From Methanoculleus frigidifontis (GTDB lineage: Archaea > Halobacteriota > Methanomicrobia > Methanomicrobiales > Methanoculleaceae), in NCBI RefSeq assembly GCF_030464345.1, contig NZ_VCYH01000003.1, positions 248,001-312,000 on the forward strand: a stretch of 64,000 nucleotides of DNA. The letters run 5' to 3'. The stretch's first letter is position 1. Each line of letters starts with the position of its first letter. Both the position numbers and the translations under genes were made by a program. Under the pieces are notes generated by a model, which saw only the letters and a list, made by a program, of their open reading frames with translations, was not told the DNA's origin and searched no databases. Below are positions 34,266 to 43,667 of this stretch, one piece after another.

Positions 34266-34877
34266 ATGGGGTACGACGCACGATCGCAAACGCCGCAGGA
34301 GATATGGGGTCTTGTCGACCCTGACCGGCGGCGGAGGACGCGCCACGAGGCGATTGAGGAAGGCGAACTGATCGAGATCACCCGGATGGGGAAGGATGTG
34401 GGCATTGCCTATCCGCTTGCCGTGTCGGCACGCGCGGCGGAGTGTCTGGTGCCGTTCCCGAATATCCCCCAGGAGACGGTCACGGAGAATCTCTGGGACA
34501 CGCTGCATGCATTCAGGGAGAGGGCAGAGACGACTGTGGAGACGGTTTTTGCGTTCTCCGTAAGCCTGTACCACAACGGCCTCGTCCCGACGGTCACGCT
34601 CAAAGCGGCGGTCTCACCCGGGGATGACGGCAAGCCGGTCATCACCATCATGACCCCGGAGGAGAACTGGGAGGCCATGGGGGGAGAGATGCTGTGTGCC
34701 GGCACGGCGAAGCGGGATGCGATGCTGACGGTTGAGGACGTGGCGGGTCTGCTGAAGTTCTCCCCGCGGCGCATCCGGGACTTCATCCGGGAGGACCGGA
34801 TTCCTGCCGTGAAATGCGGCGGTTCGTGGCGGATCCGGCAGTCTGACCTCGAGCGGATCCTTGCCGACGGGTTCTGA
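34266..34877 (+). CDS. HTH (excisionase/MerR-type) protein with a phage/plasmid-like N-terminal domain
   Basis: The 203-residue protein has two parts. Residues 20-145 (RHEAIEEGELIEIT, IAYPLAVSARAAEC, LWDTLHAFRERAE, LKAAVSPGDDGKPVITIMTP) resemble the DUF6573-type domain found in phages and plasmids, as far as I can recall. Residues 150-203 form an excisionase-type helix-turn-helix (MLTVEDVAGLLKFSPRRIRD, IPAVKCGGSWRIRQSDLERI). It probably binds DNA. GAGAG and GGAGGGG lie upstream of the ATG, and an AT-rich promoter region precedes it. It may be a leftover of an integrated element, although no integrase is nearby. Confidence 0.6.
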   Translation: MGYDARSQTPQEIWGLVDPDRRRRTRHEAIEEGELIEITRMGKDVGIAYPLAVSARAAECLVPFPNIPQETVTENLWDTLHAFRERAETTVETVFAFSVSLYHNGLVPTVTLKAAVSPGDDGKPVITIMTPEENWEAMGGEMLCAGTAKRDAMLTVEDVAGLLKFSPRRIRDFIREDRIPAVKCGGSWRIRQSDLERILADGF

Positions 34878-34967
34878 CGGCAGTCTCGTCCGTCGGGGGG
34901 TCTCCTGCTGCTTCCCGTCTTCGACGCAACCTTCTATATCTACCTTGCTATCCGGCATTCTTTCCAT

Positions 34968-37900
34968 GTGGAAACGTATATCATTTTTTATACGTGTCCG
35001 TGCAGATATTACTGCATGCCAACGTGTGGCACGTCCGTTCGGCGCCGTAGCCCATCTGCGCCGTATGCCGGGAGGCCTGTCGATAGCGTGAGCCTATCGG
35101 CGGCGGGTCGCCGGGAGGATGCGCCGCACGCCGGTACCGATCGGAGTATCTCTCCGTGCGTTCTTCTCCTCTTTGTTATGGTCTGCATTGCTCTTGCATG
35201 CGCATCGGCCGATACTGTTGCCCTGGCTGCCCCGGGATGGGCCGGGGAACTGCCCTGGGCTGCAGTCTGTGGCCTCTTCGGACGGGAAGGCTTCTCGCTC
35301 TTCGGCAGATTCCGGCGATCCGGGCAGGAGAGCGGAGAGCATGAGCACGGATCGGATGACCGGCAGGCCGCCGAAGATGCTGAAGACCCGGCCGGTGATG
35401 CACCCGTCCCGGTGCCCCCTGCCGATGTAATCTCTTCTCCCTCCGACCGCCCCGGTCCGGGCGCCGTGCAGGAGAACGCGGCGGAGGATGCATCGCAGAT
35501 CATCCAGCGCATCGAGAACATTCCCTCTATCGTCGAACACTACTCCCGCTTTTCCGAACTCGATGAGTCGGAGTTTCAAGACCATCTGCAGGAGTCCGGG
35601 ATCACCCTGCCCGACGACGCCGGGGAGGGTGTGATCTTTGACGAGACCGGAGAGGAGCCGGTCGCAGAACCCCCATCCGGAACGGAGGAGGCCGTCCCCG
35701 AGGATCACATCCCGGGCGACGATGCAGTCCCCGTGACCGACACGGTGGACGATGACATCCCCATGCCTGACCCGCCCGAGTGGCCGGACGGGTTTGACGT
35801 TTTCCCTGGTTCGGATGAAGACCTCTCGCTACCGGATCCCGGTGACGATGATGCCGAGACGGCGGATTGCCCTGGGGATGACGCGCCCGTGTATGCTGCG
35901 CTGCCGGTAGAAGACCTCATCGAGTATCTCGGCAGCGACGATGCCGATCTCCGCCAGCAGGCGGCGACAGTGCTCGGGGCACGCGGCACCGAAGCAGTGC
36001 AGCCGCTGGTCGATGCACTCGGGAGCCGGAACGACCAGGTCCGGTGGAGCGCGGCCGATGCTCTCCGGCTCATCGGGGAGGAGGCGATCCCCTCTCTGAT
36101 CGGGTCTCTGAAAGACGTGCATCTCCAGCTCGGTGCGGCGACGGCTCTCGTGAAGGTGGGCGAGGCCGCGGTGCCGCACCTCATCGATGCGCTCGCCGAC
36201 GAGGATGGCGATATCCGGATAGGAGCGGCATATGCCCTCGAGGAGATCGGTGCCCCAGCGATTCCCTTCCTTGTCGAAAACCTGATGCGCCCCGAAGATG
36301 AGGTCCGCAGAGATGTTGCCGGGATCTTGAGCGACCTCGGGTGGACGCCCGAGAGCGACCGCGACCGTGTTCATCTTCTGGTGGCGGGGGAGCGATGGGT
36401 CGACATTGCGGAGATCGGTGTGCCTGCTGTCGATCCTCTCCTGGATCTTCTTGCATCCGTCGACCCTTCGCTGCGGCGGAGTGCGGCGCGGACGCTCGGT
36501 GCGATGGGGCCGATCGCCGTCGACCGGCTGATCGCCGTTCTCGGTGAGGGAGGCGGGGAGACCTGCCGGCTTGCCGGTCTGGCTCTCGCGGATATCGGCA
36601 GTCCTGCCGTCGGGCCGCTGATCGATCTCCTCAAAAACCCGGGCGTTCGCGACGAAGCGGCATCGGCGCTCGTCAGGATCGGTGAACCCGCGGTGCTCCC
36701 CCTCATCGCCGTGCAGCAGGGCGGAGGCGACGATCGCGTCGAGATTGCACGGAGTATCCTCGTCCGCACCGGTGATGCAGCGGTGCCCCCGCTCATCCAT
36801 GCGCTGCTTGCGGGCCGTACGGCGGATATGCGGGCGGCGGCAGAGGTGCTCGAGGCTATGGGCTGGGAACCGTGGAACGACGACGAACGGGTCTGCTATC
36901 TCATCGCCGGCGGGCAGTGGGAGGAGGTGGTGGGTGTGGGCTCTCCTGCGGCAGGCCCGCTCGCCCGGGTGCTTGCCGACGACGACCCGGCTGTCAGGCG
37001 TGAAGCGGCGGCGGCGCTCGGCAGGCTCGCTGACCCGCAGTCGGTGCTGCCCCTGGTGCGTGCTCTGGACGACGAGGCCGCCTGCACCGAGGCGGCTGAG
37101 GCTCTCGTCAGGCTCGCTGACCCGCAGTCGGTGCTGCCCCTGGTGCGTGCTCTGGACGACGAGGCCGCCTGCACCGAGGCGGCTGAGGCTCTCGTCAGGA
37201 TAGGGGAGCCTGCGGTCGTCCCGCTGCTCCCGGTGCTCGAACAGAACGGCGGAACGGCGCAGAGGCTCGCTGCCGAGGTTCTGGGGCGCATCGGTTCTGT
37301 GGCCGCGGTCGATCCGCTCGTCCGTCTCCTGTACGTCGATGACGACCGGCTCCGGAGAAAAGCGGGCGATGCCCTCTCGGCTATCGGTGAGCCTGCGGTC
37401 GCTCCGCTCGTCGCTCTCCTTGCAGCGGATGACGATATGCAGCCGGATGCAATCCGTGCACTTGCCGGCATCGGCACTGCGGCTGTAGAACCACTTCTGG
37501 CTGCTCTCGCCTCCGACAGCACTTGCACCCGGGCCGGGGCGGCGGAGGCGCTGGACCGCCTGGGCTGGTCCCCCCCGGACGCCGCCGCCGCGGCGCGGTA
37601 CCTGGTTGCCCGGGAACGGTGGAGCGATGCCGCCGCGCTCGGTGAGCCTGCGCTCGGCCCGCTCATCACCGCCTTCTGCGGCGCGGACGAGGATGTCCGT
37701 GACGGCGCCGCCGAGGCGCTTGTCAGGATGGGTTCCGGTGCCGTTCCCGCTCTTCGTCTGCTGCTCCGCGACGGGAGACACCGTGATGCGGCGGCGGATC
37801 TGCTCGTGCGGATCGGTGATGCTGCGATCGATCCGCTCGTTGCGCTTCTCGGTGACGACCGGGAGGGGCAGTCTGCTGCAGAGATCCTCGTTCGGATCGG

Positions 37901-39431
37901 CGATGCTGCTGTCCCGGCGCTTCTTTTGCTTCTCACCGATCCGGAGCGTGGGGCCGGGGCGGCCGAGGCGCTGGCGGCCATCGGGCCTGCCGCAGTCGAA
38001 CCGCTCATCGGCGTTCTCGGAGACGGGCAGGACGCTCTCCGCCGGAGAGCGGGCGACGTTCTGCTGGCGATCGGCAGTGATTCGTTTCAGCCGCTCATCG
38101 CTGCTCTCGATGATCCTGAGGAAGATATCCGGCTCGGTGCGGTTGCGGTGCTCACCCGCGCCGGAGCAGGTGCGACGGAGGCGCTCACGCTCGCACTGCA
38201 GGACGGGAACTTCAGGGTTCGCCTCGGGGCTGCCGAGGTACTGGGGCGGCTCGGATGGCAGCCCGAGGGAGAGGCGGAGACGATCCGGTATCTCCTGGCC
38301 AAGGAGCAGTGGGCGGAGCTTGCGCAGCTCGGCGCTCCTGCGGTGGAACCCCTGATCCTTGCTATCAGCGACCCGGACCCGGACGTCCAGATGGGAGCGG
38401 CCATGGCGCTCGGTATGATCGGCAGGCCGGCAGTGGCTCCGCTCATCCTCACGCTCCGGGACGAGACGACGGCCGAGAGTGAGAGGGCGATCGCAGCGCT
38501 GAAGAAGATCGGCGACCCTGCGATACACGCGCTCATCCAGGCGTTTCTGGATGATGACTGGCATATCCGTATCGGTGCTGCGCGGGCGCTTGTCAGGATC
38601 GGTTCTCCGGCGGTCGAAGCGCTCGTCCAGGCACTGCACGCAGGTTCGCCGGTGGTGAAGATGGGTGCCGCAGCAGCCCTCGGCAAGATCGGCGATGCGC
38701 GGGCGATCGAGCCGCTGGTCGTGGTGCTGCTGCAGGAAGACTGGCATATCGGCAGGATCGCGGTGCGCGCCCTCGGGATGCTGGGGCCGGCGGCGGTCGA
38801 GCCTCTGACCCGGGTGCTCGAAAAGGGAAGCGAAACTGCCTGGAAGGGTGCGGTGGAAGCCTTCGTTATGATCGGGGCGCCGGCAGAGCCGCAGGTTGCG
38901 GCGCTGCTCGTGCATGAGAACTACCGTGTCCGTGCGGGCGGCGCCGAGACGCTCGACCGCCTGGGTTGGAGACCGGTGGGCGAGGAGGACCGGGCGCACT
39001 ACCTGATCGCAAAGGAGCAGTGGGTCGATCTGGCGCACCTCGGCGGAGCCGTCGTTGAACCGCTCCTCCGGGTGCTCGGCGACGGCGACGACAGCATCCG
39101 GCGGAGAGCGGCAGGAGTTCTCGGTGAGACCCGGGACGGCAGGGCGGCAGAGCCGCTCGCACGGCTCCTCTGCGATGAGTATCACAGCATCCGGAGGGAA
39201 GCGGCGACGGCGCTCGTCAAGGTCGGGGAGCCGTCGGTCGCCCCCCTTATTGCCGCGCTGTCGAGCCCTGATGAGGATGTCAGGCGGAGAGCCGCCGGTG
39301 CGCTCGGGGAGATCGGCGGCGAAGCGGCGGCGCGGGCGCTCACCGGGTGTCTCGACGATCCGAGCTGGCATGTTCAGAAGGCGGTGCGCGACGCGCTGGA
39401 AGAGATCCGGCGGCGCGATCCGGCGTACTGA
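34968..39431 (+). CDS. giant HEAT-repeat (PBS-lyase type) protein with N-terminal membrane segment
   Basis: The frame encodes up to 1487 residues. A hydrophobic segment at about 62-90 (CVLLLFVMVCIALACASA) could be a signal anchor. An acidic, Pro-rich linker spans about 110-305. From about 310 to the end there are roughly 35 HEAT-like repeats of about 30 residues (pattern AAEALVRIGEPAVVPLL). A different unit is inserted five times (near 36.34, 36.86, 37.56, 38.25 and 38.96 kb): LGW-P, then Y/HLLA.E.W, then LG.PAV.PL. Two repeats at about 37.03-37.20 kb are exact 87-base copies. HEAT solenoids are protein-binding scaffolds. The start is uncertain: GTG 34968 is the longest, and ATG 35013 or ATG 35178 are alternatives. 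No catalytic motif is seen. Confidence 0.75.
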   Translation: METYIIFYTCPCRYYCMPTCGTSVRRRSPSAPYAGRPVDSVSLSAAGRREDAPHAGTDRSISPCVLLLFVMVCIALACASADTVALAAPGWAGELPWAAVCGLFGREGFSLFGRFRRSGQESGEHEHGSDDRQAAEDAEDPAGDAPVPVPPADVISSPSDRPGPGAVQENAAEDASQIIQRIENIPSIVEHYSRFSELDESEFQDHLQESGITLPDDAGEGVIFDETGEEPVAEPPSGTEEAVPEDHIPGDDAVPVTDTVDDDIPMPDPPEWPDGFDVFPGSDEDLSLPDPGDDDAETADCPGDDAPVYAALPVEDLIEYLGSDDADLRQQAATVLGARGTEAVQPLVDALGSRNDQVRWSAADALRLIGEEAIPSLIGSLKDVHLQLGAATALVKVGEAAVPHLIDALADEDGDIRIGAAYALEEIGAPAIPFLVENLMRPEDEVRRDVAGILSDLGWTPESDRDRVHLLVAGERWVDIAEIGVPAVDPLLDLLASVDPSLRRSAARTLGAMGPIAVDRLIAVLGEGGGETCRLAGLALADIGSPAVGPLIDLLKNPGVRDEAASALVRIGEPAVLPLIAVQQGGGDDRVEIARSILVRTGDAAVPPLIHALLAGRTADMRAAAEVLEAMGWEPWNDDERVCYLIAGGQWEEVVGVGSPAAGPLARVLADDDPAVRREAAAALGRLADPQSVLPLVRALDDEAACTEAAEALVRLADPQSVLPLVRALDDEAACTEAAEALVRIGEPAVVPLLPVLEQNGGTAQRLAAEVLGRIGSVAAVDPLVRLLYVDDDRLRRKAGDALSAIGEPAVAPLVALLAADDDMQPDAIRALAGIGTAAVEPLLAALASDSTCTRAGAAEALDRLGWSPPDAAAAARYLVARERWSDAAALGEPALGPLITAFCGADEDVRDGAAEALVRMGSGAVPALRLLLRDGRHRDAAADLLVRIGDAAIDPLVALLGDDREGQSAAEILVRIGDAAVPALLLLLTDPERGAGAAEALAAIGPAAVEPLIGVLGDGQDALRRRAGDVLLAIGSDSFQPLIAALDDPEEDIRLGAVAVLTRAGAGATEALTLALQDGNFRVRLGAAEVLGRLGWQPEGEAETIRYLLAKEQWAELAQLGAPAVEPLILAISDPDPDVQMGAAMALGMIGRPAVAPLILTLRDETTAESERAIAALKKIGDPAIHALIQAFLDDDWHIRIGAARALVRIGSPAVEALVQALHAGSPVVKMGAAAALGKIGDARAIEPLVVVLLQEDWHIGRIAVRALGMLGPAAVEPLTRVLEKGSETAWKGAVEAFVMIGAPAEPQVAALLVHENYRVRAGGAETLDRLGWRPVGEEDRAHYLIAKEQWVDLAHLGGAVVEPLLRVLGDGDDSIRRRAAGVLGETRDGRAAEPLARLLCDEYHSIRREAATALVKVGEPSVAPLIAALSSPDEDVRRRAAGALGEIGGEAAARALTGCLDDPSWHVQKAVRDALEEIRRRDPAY

Positions 39432-39556
39432 TACTATCCGTCTCTCTTCTTTTTTCTCGCCGCATTGGTTCTGCCGGACCCGGGTGTCTGTCGAAAGTAT
39501 TGCCCGGGCGGAGGAGAGACGCATCGCTTCCTGGAATTGACGTGCAAAAGTGTGAA

Positions 39557-39641
39557 TGCGAGGGGAGCGATTTGAACGCTCGGACTCCTACGAGACTAGG
39601 CCCTCAACCTAGCGCCTTTGACCTGGCTCGGCAACCCTCGC
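39557..39641 (-). tRNA. tRNA-Leu (anticodon GAG)
   Basis: On the minus strand an 85-base tRNA folds with acceptor stem GCGAGGG/CCCTCGC and discriminator A, and an anticodon arm CTAGG-TTGAGGG-CCTAG giving anticodon GAG. A long variable arm (class II, as expected for leucine) and a T arm GAGCG-TTCAAAT-CGCTC complete it. The CCA end is not encoded, and there is no intron. Confidence 0.93.
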
Positions 39642-39690
39642 TCAGCGGCATCACGCAGACGTGCCGCGACGGCGGCCCGTGCACGTGTCC

Positions 39691-39700
39691 TCTATATACA
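39691..39700 (-). promoter_or_regulatory. TATA box of tRNA-Leu
   Basis: TGTATATAGA on the minus strand lies about 50 bases upstream of the tRNA 5' end, which leaves room for a short 5' leader removed by RNase P. Confidence 0.45.
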
Positions 39701-39902
39701 ATGCTGTGCATCGTAAAATAGGTTACTCTTTGTTCCCGGGTTCCTGCCTCCAGGGCAGATGATAGCGCCGGATATACAGCAGATCCTGCGGCGATCCCTG
39801 CACCGGTCGTATCGGGACGGGGACTCCTGTACAGCCGGGTGCTCTGGTGCGCAGCATAGAGCATCGGTGTATATTTATCTGCGCCCCGCCAACCTCTGAT
39901 CC

Positions 39903-40403
39903 ATGTGGGCCGATATTATCCGGGAGTTCTCCGATTCGCCCTCCCAGGCCAGGGTCGTGCGATTTCTGCTTGAAAACGGCTTCGGTGTGAACCAAGACGG
40001 CCGGATCGTCTGCAACGGGATTGAGATCCCGGCAACGCATATCGGAAAGGCCATCGATACCGACCGGCGTGTCGTCGACGCCACCGCCCGCCGCATTCTC
40101 GGTGTTCCTGCACTCCGGGACGTCTTCACACGTATGCGGGCATCGCCGGATCTCTCCGAGGTGGCGGAGGCGCTTGGCCTCGCCGTGATAACGCTCATCC
40201 CGAAGGATGCGCAGCAGAAGGGGATCGTCGGTGCTGCCGTGGCGGTGCTGGTGAACCACGATCTTGCCATCCGGCAGATATTTGTGACCGACCCGTATTT
40301 TGCCGAAGAGCCCAAACTCGTCATGATCCTTGATGAGAAGGCTCCTCCTGTGGTCTTCGAGGAACTCCGGGCGCTCCCGCAGGTGAAGCAGCTGATTATC
40401 TGA
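39903..40403 (+). CDS. ACT-domain regulator of amino acid metabolism (COG2150-like)
   Basis: The 166-residue protein has an N-terminal winged-helix-like part (SQARVVRFLLENGFGVNQDG, HIGKAIDTDRRVVDATARRI) and a C-terminal ACT-like ligand-binding domain with PDLSEVAEALGLAVITL, GIVGAAVAVLVNHDLAIRQI and EEPKLVMIL. This matches the archaeal 'regulator of amino acid metabolism, contains ACT domain' family. ACT domains bind amino acids, so it is probably a small-molecule-responsive regulator. The start ATG at 39903 lacks a clear Shine-Dalgarno sequence. Its 3' end overlaps the convergent HD gene by eight bases. Confidence 0.75.
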   Translation: MWADIIREFSDSPSQARVVRFLLENGFGVNQDGRIVCNGIEIPATHIGKAIDTDRRVVDATARRILGVPALRDVFTRMRASPDLSEVAEALGLAVITLIPKDAQQKGIVGAAVAVLVNHDLAIRQIFVTDPYFAEEPKLVMILDEKAPPVVFEELRALPQVKQLII

Positions 40404-40878
40404 AGAGTTCCATCTCCAGGTGCAGCCGATACATCCGCTTTTTCAGCCTTGCCGGGAGATCGAGCGAGTGCATGAGCCGCTCTTCGATGGTGATGATCCG
40501 TGTCCCTTTGACCAGGTTGTCTGCGTGAGCGACGATCTTCTCCTCGATGGTGCGCGGCATGCAGTCGCGCGGCAGCAGGCCGAGCAGCGAGCACTCGTCG
40601 GCCGTAAACCCCGCCCCGATATGCCGCTCGACGATGGCGGCGACCTCTTCGGCAAGCCCCTCCGCCCTGCAGAGCGCACCGCCGATCTCTGCGTGGTCGA
40701 GTGCGTGCGAGACGCCCCGCCCGATGTCGTGGAGGAGGGCGCCCTCGTCGACGTGCTGGCGGTCGACGAGGGGATCGGCGGCAAACGTGAGCGCAACTTC
40801 CCGAACTGCCCTGCAGTGGGCGACGACGCCGGGGCTGCACCCGGCAGACTCGAGCTTTTTGAGCAGGTGCTCAGTCAC
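40396..40878 (-). CDS. HD-domain phosphohydrolase-like protein (TIGR00295 type)
   Basis: The 160-residue protein has the HD signature: [10 protein letters not shown], then [20 protein letters not shown], and a following helix with ERHIGAG. That gives the H...HD...D metal ligands. It matches the archaeal TIGR00295/HDIG small-protein family; the substrate is unknown. The start is taken as GTG at 40878, overlapping the end of tfe by eight bases. The upstream extension of the frame is the tfe shadow. Co-expression with tfe is likely, but a functional link is not established. Confidence 0.75.
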   Translation of the reverse strand: MTEHLLKKLESAGCSPGVVAHCRAVREVALTFAADPLVDRQHVDEGALLHDIGRGVSHALDHAEIGGALCRAEGLAEEVAAIVERHIGAGFTADECSLLGLLPRDCMPRTIEEKIVAHADNLVKGTRIITIEERLMHSLDLPARLKKRMYRLHLEMELFR

Positions 40879-41392
40879 TGCCGAGGCTCTCCTTGATCTT
40901 CTGGACGCGTTTCCTGAGTGCCGTGGCGAGGAGTTCGTTGTCGAAGTGGTCGAGCATCTCGTCGCAGTTCGGGCATTCAAAGTTCCAGCTCGCCGCGTCG
41001 GTGAAGGTGAAGATGACGCCGCAGTTCTTGCACATGTAAAAGTCGTTGCGCTCTTCGTAGGAGAGGCGGGCGTCCAGGTGTTCGAGGACGTCTCTGATAT
41101 CCTCTTCGATGACGTCGGTGACGCGGTCGAGCCGAAGGTGCCAGAGGTAGGTCAGCCACCCGGTCTCGTTGTTTTTCAGCCTGCGGTACTCGGCGAGGCG
41201 CTTTTCGTAGAGCGTGTAGAGGGTATGGCGGACGGTGTTGAGGTTGACTCCCGTCTTCTCGGCGAGTTCCTCGTCGCTGTACTCTCCCTCCTCCGGAAAC
41301 CGCTCAATGAGCCCTATCCCATCGTCGCCGATTAACCGGTGGATATATGCATTGACGGCGGGATCGCTCAGTAGATCAGCAGCGCTGCTCAT
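40871..41392 (-). CDS. tfe: transcription factor E (archaeal TFE, alpha subunit of TFIIE)
   Basis: TFE helps the archaeal RNA polymerase open promoters together with TBP and TFB. The 173-residue protein has an N-terminal winged helix ([34 protein letters not shown]), a WLTYLWHL segment and a coiled linker. A C-terminal zinc ribbon follows with [10 protein letters not shown] and CPNCDEM. The length and order are those of archaeal TFE. It is encoded upstream of the HD-domain gene with an overlap. Confidence 0.95.
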   Translation of the reverse strand: MSSAADLLSDPAVNAYIHRLIGDDGIGLIERFPEEGEYSDEELAEKTGVNLNTVRHTLYTLYEKRLAEYRRLKNNETGWLTYLWHLRLDRVTDVIEEDIRDVLEHLDARLSYEERNDFYMCKNCGVIFTFTDAASWNFECPNCDEMLDHFDNELLATALRKRVQKIKESLGSD

Positions 41393-41603
41393 GCTTCCCA
41401 GCTCCCTGGTGACAGGTGGTTCCCATACGTCTTCAAACCCCGGTACATAATGTCTACTACATATGATGCTCTGGATACAACAACCTTTTCCTCGTCATCC
41501 TATTCGGTAGCCCGAATGTTGGTATCCGGGTTTGGAATTCGGACGGTCAGCCGGCATCAAAAAAGAGCAATGGGAAAATCTGTCGACCATCACGCGTGAG
41601 CGC

Positions 41604-42689
41604 CTACATCCCGAGCAGTCGGCGGACGCGTTCGTCCTCTCTCCCCAGTGCTGTGAGTGCTTCGTCCCGGGTCGCACCGGAGCCGTAGACGCTGATGACT
41701 GCGTGCCCCTCCTCGATCTCGGTTCCCGGCCAGGGGATATCCGCGACGGCGGGGGCGAGGGGTGCGAGGTCGGCCCCGACCGCCATGTCCCGGTCGGCGA
41801 AGAGGATGCGGCGGACGGCGACTCTCCGCTGCACGGGCCTCTTTGCCGGGAGCGTCCCACGGCAGGCGTCGACGTGCAGCTGAAAAACGCTCATCCCTAT
41901 GGCGGCCTCGACCGTGTCCAGCGTCGCCTGGAACCGGGGATTGATCTCGATCGCCCAGGGCTCGCTGCCGAGCACAAAATCGATCCCGACCGATCCGACG
42001 CATCCGCTCGCGGCCGCGATCCGCTCGGCAACAGCGATCATCTGCCCCGAGAGCGGATGGTCGACCGGCGTGATCGAACCGGCGAAGCCGTGCGCCGATG
42101 CACCCTGCCCCCGCAGGATCTGCTCGTTGGTTGCGATCGCCACCGCCCGCGTCCCGTCGGCGATGCAGGAGACGCTCGCCGGCATCCCCTCGACGACCTG
42201 CTGGGCGACGGCCGGGTCGTCCGGGAAGGCCTCTTCCCAGGCGCGTCGCGCCGCATCGGAACGGACGACGGCGTTCCGCCAGCCGCCGGCCCCGCGCCGC
42301 GGTTTCAGCATCGCCGGGTACACCCCGTCGGGGGCGAGCGGCGGGACCGGTACCTGCAGGTCTTCAAAGAAGCGCTGGATCTCCATCTTGTCCAGGAACC
42401 GCGCGACCTTCGCCGGCGCCGTGCCGCAGAGCGGAACCGTCGCACCGATGGCTTCGGCGCCCGAGGCCACGACCAGCATGTCGATCCGGCGGTCGCGGCA
42501 GACCGCGGCCACGCAGTCCGGGAGGTCGTCGAGCTCCTCGAACGTCCGGCACTCTTTCGTGTACCACCGGAGGTCCTGGTCGCAGAAGTGATCGACCGCG
42601 TAGACCTCGTATCCGGCTCTGCATGCCGACTGCGCCACATGCCGGGTGGCGAACCCGGCGACGAGCACCCGTTCCGGGGTCATGATCAC
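41604..42689 (-). CDS. ATP-grasp ligase-like protein (COG2232-like)
   Basis: The 361-residue protein has an N-terminal pre-ATP-grasp Rossmann part ([20 protein letters not shown]) and a central ATP-grasp fold with [32 protein letters not shown] and the metal-binding [17 protein letters not shown]-grasp enzymes join a carboxylate to an amine or thiol through an acyl phosphate. It resembles the predicted carboligases of COG2232 found in methanogens; a role in cofactor synthesis is possible but not shown. The start is GTG 42689, making a four-base GTGA overlap with the trm56 stop; ATG 42683 is an alternative. Confidence 0.75.
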   Translation of the reverse strand: MIMTPERVLVAGFATRHVAQSACRAGYEVYAVDHFCDQDLRWYTKECRTFEELDDLPDCVAAVCRDRRIDMLVVASGAEAIGATVPLCGTAPAKVARFLDKMEIQRFFEDLQVPVPPLAPDGVYPAMLKPRRGAGGWRNAVVRSDAARRAWEEAFPDDPAVAQQVVEGMPASVSCIADGTRAVAIATNEQILRGQGASAHGFAGSITPVDHPLSGQMIAVAERIAAASGCVGSVGIDFVLGSEPWAIEINPRFQATLDTVEAAIGMSVFQLHVDACRGTLPAKRPVQRRVAVRRILFADRDMAVGADLAPLAPAVADIPWPGTEIEEGHAVISVYGSGATRDEALTALGREDERVRRLLGM

Positions 42690-43210
42690 CGCTCTATTGT
42701 CTTTTTGCCGATCTGCGACGGCTTTATTCTGATCGCGGCGTCGGGATACTCACGGTCGAGCTCCTGCCCCTCAGAGAGGTGGTCGAGGAAGAGGGCGAGG
42801 CTTGAGATCTCGGAGTGCGGCTGTGTGGTGACCGAGACGTTGTAGTCTGCCAGGGCGTAGATCTCGCCGGGGACCTTCTCCGCACCGACGACGATCAAGA
42901 CCTTCGCATGCTCCCGGACCTCGCCGATCACGTCGGTCATGCGCAGCCCGTACATGGTAAGGTGGACGACAACGCCGCCGTCCGCCTTCCAGTCTTCGAT
43001 GCACCGGCGCCATTTCACCTCATCCTCGATGAAGAACTCCCCGCCCCAGCGGTCGGTGACGTCCTGGATGCTTTTGACGACGCCCGGGTCGCGGGCTGCA
43101 AGGTACATGCCGCGCGCCCCGAGAGCACGCGCCGCCAGCCCGACGTGGGTGGTGACGCGCTGGTCGCGCTCGGGACGGTGGCCTATGCGAAGAACGGCAA
43201 CCTCCGGCAT
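42686..43210 (-). CDS. tRNA (cytidine(56)-2'-O)-methyltransferase aTrm56
   Basis: aTrm56 is the archaeal SPOUT enzyme that methylates ribose of C56 in the tRNA T-loop. The 174-residue protein begins [20 protein letters not shown], has a HLTMYG segment, and shows the SPOUT knot region [15 protein letters not shown]-type ([15 protein letters not shown]) followed by [18 protein letters not shown]. All are typical of the family, and the length is standard. It follows a small wHTH gene by one base and overlaps the ATP-grasp gene. Confidence 0.92.
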   Translation of the reverse strand: MPEVAVLRIGHRPERDQRVTTHVGLAARALGARGMYLAARDPGVVKSIQDVTDRWGGEFFIEDEVKWRRCIEDWKADGGVVVHLTMYGLRMTDVIGEVREHAKVLIVVGAEKVPGEIYALADYNVSVTTQPHSEISSLALFLDHLSEGQELDREYPDAAIRIKPSQIGKKTIER

Positions 43211-43211
43211 G

Positions 43212-43496
43212 TTACTCCCCGTCGTTCTTTCTGGCCTTGATGACCCCGTCTTCGATGACGAACGGCAGGTCTTCCATGGCGTGCTTCAGCCGGCATTTCA
43301 TCAGGGACTCCTGAACCGAGAGCACCCGGCAGGTATCCCCGCTCCGTCCGATGAGGAGGTAGCGTTCGAGCCGCTCGACGGAGGCCTCGACGACCGTCCG
43401 GCTCTGCCCGGAGGAGATAGCGAGTTCGTCGATCCCGATCCCGTCCTGTTCGGCAATCCGGTGGTAGAGAATCCAGTCCAGGTCTTCTTCGCGCAC
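43212..43496 (-). CDS. small winged-helix protein upstream of aTrm56
   Basis: The 94-residue protein has a winged-helix pattern ([38 protein letters not shown], then a short wing RSGDTCRVL). Its last third ([13 protein letters not shown]) is distinct. It ends one base before the aTrm56 ATG, so they are co-transcribed. The start is a GTG at 43496. It may be a nucleic-acid-binding accessory factor or an operon regulator; the family was not identified. Confidence 0.65.
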   Translation of the reverse strand: MREEDLDWILYHRIAEQDGIGIDELAISSGQSRTVVEASVERLERYLLIGRSGDTCRVLSVQESLMKCRLKHAMEDLPFVIEDGVIKARKNDGE

Positions 43497-43667
43497 AGAG
43501 AGTGTTTCTTGCGAGAGAACGATATAGTTTGTTCATTGCGGTTTCGCCGCTCTGCTCGCATCTCCGGGAACCGGCCTGTGCAGATGGCACGCCGCGGGGC
43601 GGGCCGGCCCCGCGGCGATGCACTCATCAGCAGCAATCTCCAATACTCTGGTGATCGACGGAGTTCT

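Noticed and set aside
34205-34275. GGAGGGGCTGAGAG, resembling part of a TPP riboswitch
   Set aside because: The remaining conserved arms are absent and the coding region begins immediately after it.
35829-39524. 1231-codon open frame on the minus strand
   Set aside because: It mirrors the HEAT-repeat gene on the plus strand; GC-rich codon bias opens the opposite frame, and its translation is Arg-rich without domain patterns.
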